Origin: JBFWNZ01 sp050250795
Lineage (GTDB): Bacteria > Pseudomonadota > Alphaproteobacteria > UBA8366
DNA length: 6,256 nucleotides
Assembly: GCA_050250795.1 (NCBI GenBank)
Contig: JBFWNZ010000236.1
Location: forward strand, 1-6,256
Direction of reading: 5' to 3'
Shown: one piece after another, positions 5,063 through 6,256 of the stretch
Layout of the letters: each line of letters begins with the position of its first letter
Numbering within the stretch: position 1 is the first letter of the stretch
Notes under the pieces: generated by a model
Databases searched by the model: none
The model's input: the letters and a program-made list of their open reading frames with translations, nothing else
Told to the model about the DNA's origin: nothing
Translations under genes and position numbers: made by a program

Positions 5063-6139
5063 ATGGCAGCGAAGATGAAGGCGGCGGTGTTCGTGGAACC
5101 CGGCCGGATCGTTCTGGACGACAAGCCCATTCCGGATGTCGGGCCGCTCGATGCCCTCATCCGGGTGACGACGACGACGATCTGCGGCACCGACGTCCAT
5201 ATCCTGAAGGGCGAGTATCCGGTCCGGAAGGGCCTGACCGTCGGGCACGAGCCCGTGGGCGTGATCGAGAAGCTCGGCTCGGCCGTGCTCGGCTATCGCG
5301 AGGGGCAGCGGGTCATTGCCGGCGCGATTACGCCGAGCGGCCACAGCAGCGCCTGCCTCGCCGGCTGCCTGTCCCAGGACGGCGCCGGCACGGCGCATGG
5401 CTGGAAGCCCATGGGCGGCTGGAAGTTCGGCAACACCATCGACGGCTGCCAGGCCGAGTATGTGCTGGTGCCCGACGCGATGGCCAATCTGGCGCCGGTG
5501 CCCAACGGGCTGACCGACGAACAGGTGCTGATGTGCCCCGACATCCTCTCCACCGGCTTCTCGGGAGCCGAGAGCGGAAACATCCGGATCGGCGACAGCG
5601 TGGCCGTGTTCGCGCAAGGGCCCATCGGGCTCTGCGCTACGGTCGGTGCCCGGCTCATGGGCGCGGCGACGGTGATTGCGGTCGAAACGGTACCGGCGCG
5701 CATTGAAATGGCCCGCCGGATGGGCGCGGACCATGTCGTGGATTTCAAGCAATGCGACGTGGTGGACGAAATCGTCAAGCTGACCGGCGGACGGGGCGTC
5801 GACGTCGCCATCGAGGCGCTGGGAACGCAGACGACATTCGAGGCCGCGCTGCGGGTGCTGCGGCCGGGCGGAACCCTGTCCAGCCTCGGCGTCTATTCCA
5901 GCGACCTCACCATTCCGCTGGGCGCCTTCGCGGCCGGTCTCGGCGACCACAAGATCGTCACCACCCTCTGTCCCGGCGGCAAGGAGCGCATGCGCAGACT
6001 GATGAGTGTGGTGGCTGCCGGCCGCGCGGACCTGAAGCCGCTGGTGACGCACCGCTTCAAGCTGGACGATATCGAGGCGGCCTACGACCTGTTCGCAAAC
6101 CAGCGCGACGGCGTGCTCAAGGTCGCGATCGCGCCGTGA
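5063..6139 (+). CDS. Zinc-dependent medium-chain alcohol dehydrogenase, NAD(P)-dependent
   Basis: This 358-residue cytosolic enzyme interconverts alcohols and ketones or aldehydes. The catalytic zinc ligands expected of the bacterial secondary-alcohol-dehydrogenase group are visible: Cys41 (ICGTDVH), His62 and Glu63 (GHEPVG), and Asp160 (CPDILSTGF). The four-cysteine structural-zinc lobe of horse-liver-type enzymes is absent, as in the Clostridium and Thermoanaerobacter enzymes. The WKPMGGWKFGNTIDGCQAEY region (114-133) and the TLCPGGKERMRRL segment (301-313) also match that group. In the Rossmann fold, FAQGPIG (183-189) is the dinucleotide loop, with Ala in place of its first Gly. The next strand ends IAVETV with Glu208, where NADP-specific relatives carry Gly-Ser-Arg, so NAD is the likelier cofactor. 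GGAGG (5053-5057) with five bases of spacing supports the start at 5063; the ATG at 5075 is the alternative. The gene ends ten bases from a convergent gene. Confidence 0.95.
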   Translation: MAAKMKAAVFVEPGRIVLDDKPIPDVGPLDALIRVTTTTICGTDVHILKGEYPVRKGLTVGHEPVGVIEKLGSAVLGYREGQRVIAGAITPSGHSSACLAGCLSQDGAGTAHGWKPMGGWKFGNTIDGCQAEYVLVPDAMANLAPVPNGLTDEQVLMCPDILSTGFSGAESGNIRIGDSVAVFAQGPIGLCATVGARLMGAATVIAVETVPARIEMARRMGADHVVDFKQCDVVDEIVKLTGGRGVDVAIEALGTQTTFEAALRVLRPGGTLSSLGVYSSDLTIPLGAFAAGLGDHKIVTTLCPGGKERMRRLMSVVAAGRADLKPLVTHRFKLDDIEAAYDLFANQRDGVLKVAIAP

Positions 6140-6149
6140 CCGGCCGGTC
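6138..6149. repeat. 12-base palindrome between two convergent stop codons
   Basis: GACCGGCCGGTC is a perfect palindrome that starts within the dehydrogenase stop codon and ends directly before the opposing stop codon (complement of 6150-6152). A second pairing, CCGGCC (6140-6145) with GGCCGG (6157-6162) across 11 bases, is also possible. Neither has a T-run, so a bidirectional terminator is possible but unproven. Confidence 0.35.
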
Positions 6150-6256
6150 TCATTCGGGCCGGGTCACGATGGTCGGATCGGCCCGGCGCAACGCATTGGC
6201 GACCCAGCCCTCGTCCGCGTTGAGGGCCTGTCCGTAGGATTGGATCGCTTGCAGGC
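6150..6256 (-). CDS. C-terminal end of an unidentified protein (partial)
   Basis: On the minus strand an open frame enters from the right edge and stops at TGA (complement of 6150-6152), giving 34 complete codons. The visible end includes QSYGQALNADEGWVANALRR followed by ADPTIVTRPE. It reads like ordinary protein, with helix-like spacing and a Pro-rich end, while the other two minus-strand frames read as the Arg/Pro-rich peptides usual for wrong frames in GC-rich DNA. I cannot name the family from 34 residues. The gene converges on the alcohol dehydrogenase with ten bases between stop codons. The start and most of the gene lie outside the window. Confidence 0.55.
   Translation of the reverse strand, partial: LQAIQSYGQALNADEGWVANALRRADPTIVTRPE

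Noticed and set aside
3526..5190. 554-codon open frame on the minus strand
   Set aside because: It runs opposite the membrane protein, the aldo/keto reductase and the start of the dehydrogenase. Its length reflects high GC at third codon positions and it shows no recognisable domain.
4703..6052. 449-codon open frame on the minus strand opposite the alcohol dehydrogenase
   Set aside because: The composition is that of an antisense shadow, with Arg/His/Ala-rich stretches and no motif; the sense strand has a complete zinc dehydrogenase.
1..6256. Mobile element, CRISPR, tRNA or toxin-antitoxin content
   Set aside because: I looked for terminal inverted repeats, spaced direct repeats, tRNA-like arms and small paired genes and saw none that stand out.

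Overview
The window is a GC-rich chromosomal segment (judged by eye, not counted) with dense, short-spaced genes. The flagellar genes, strong GC bias at third codon positions and gene style suggest an alphaproteobacterium, perhaps of the Rhodospirillales. That placement is an inference, because the window has no rRNA or other taxonomic marker. I found no tRNA or rRNA gene, CRISPR array, transposase, integrase or attachment site. Codon use looks alike across all genes, so nothing points to recent acquisition.

Bases 1-1615 (+) are the end of a flagellar type III export operon. In order they hold the 3' end of a gene with the C-terminal domain of the FlhB/YscU export switch (probably the short stand-alone FlhB-like type), a 94-residue helical protein of unknown function, fliO and fliP. 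The first two genes share one base (TGATG) and fliO/fliP overlap as ATGA, so translation is probably coupled. FliO and FliP work together: FliO assists assembly of the FliP ring that forms the export channel in the inner membrane. fliQ and fliR do not follow; the operon ends against a convergent gene only one base away.

Bases 1617-3275 hold a divergent pair: an alpha/beta hydrolase (-) with a complete Ser-Asp-His triad, and an Asp/Glu racemase-superfamily protein (+) of the maleate isomerase / arylmalonate decarboxylase type. The 129-base spacer between their start codons must hold both promoters. The pair may serve catabolism of a dicarboxylic or aromatic acid, but the substrate cannot be read from the sequence. 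The racemase-like protein keeps the first catalytic cysteine and appears to lack the second.

Bases 3276-6139 (+) hold a two-helix membrane protein of unknown function whose ribosome binding site lies in a perfect short hairpin, an aldo/keto reductase (AKR13/YakC-like) with a complete catalytic tetrad, and a zinc-dependent medium-chain alcohol dehydrogenase of the bacterial secondary-alcohol-dehydrogenase type that probably prefers NAD. The last 107 bases contain the C-terminal end of a convergent (-) gene that leaves the window.

No clearly new multi-gene system is visible. The observations most worth following are the missing second cysteine in the racemase-like enzyme, the small helical protein fixed inside the flagellar export operon, and the hairpin covering the ribosome binding site of the unknown membrane protein.
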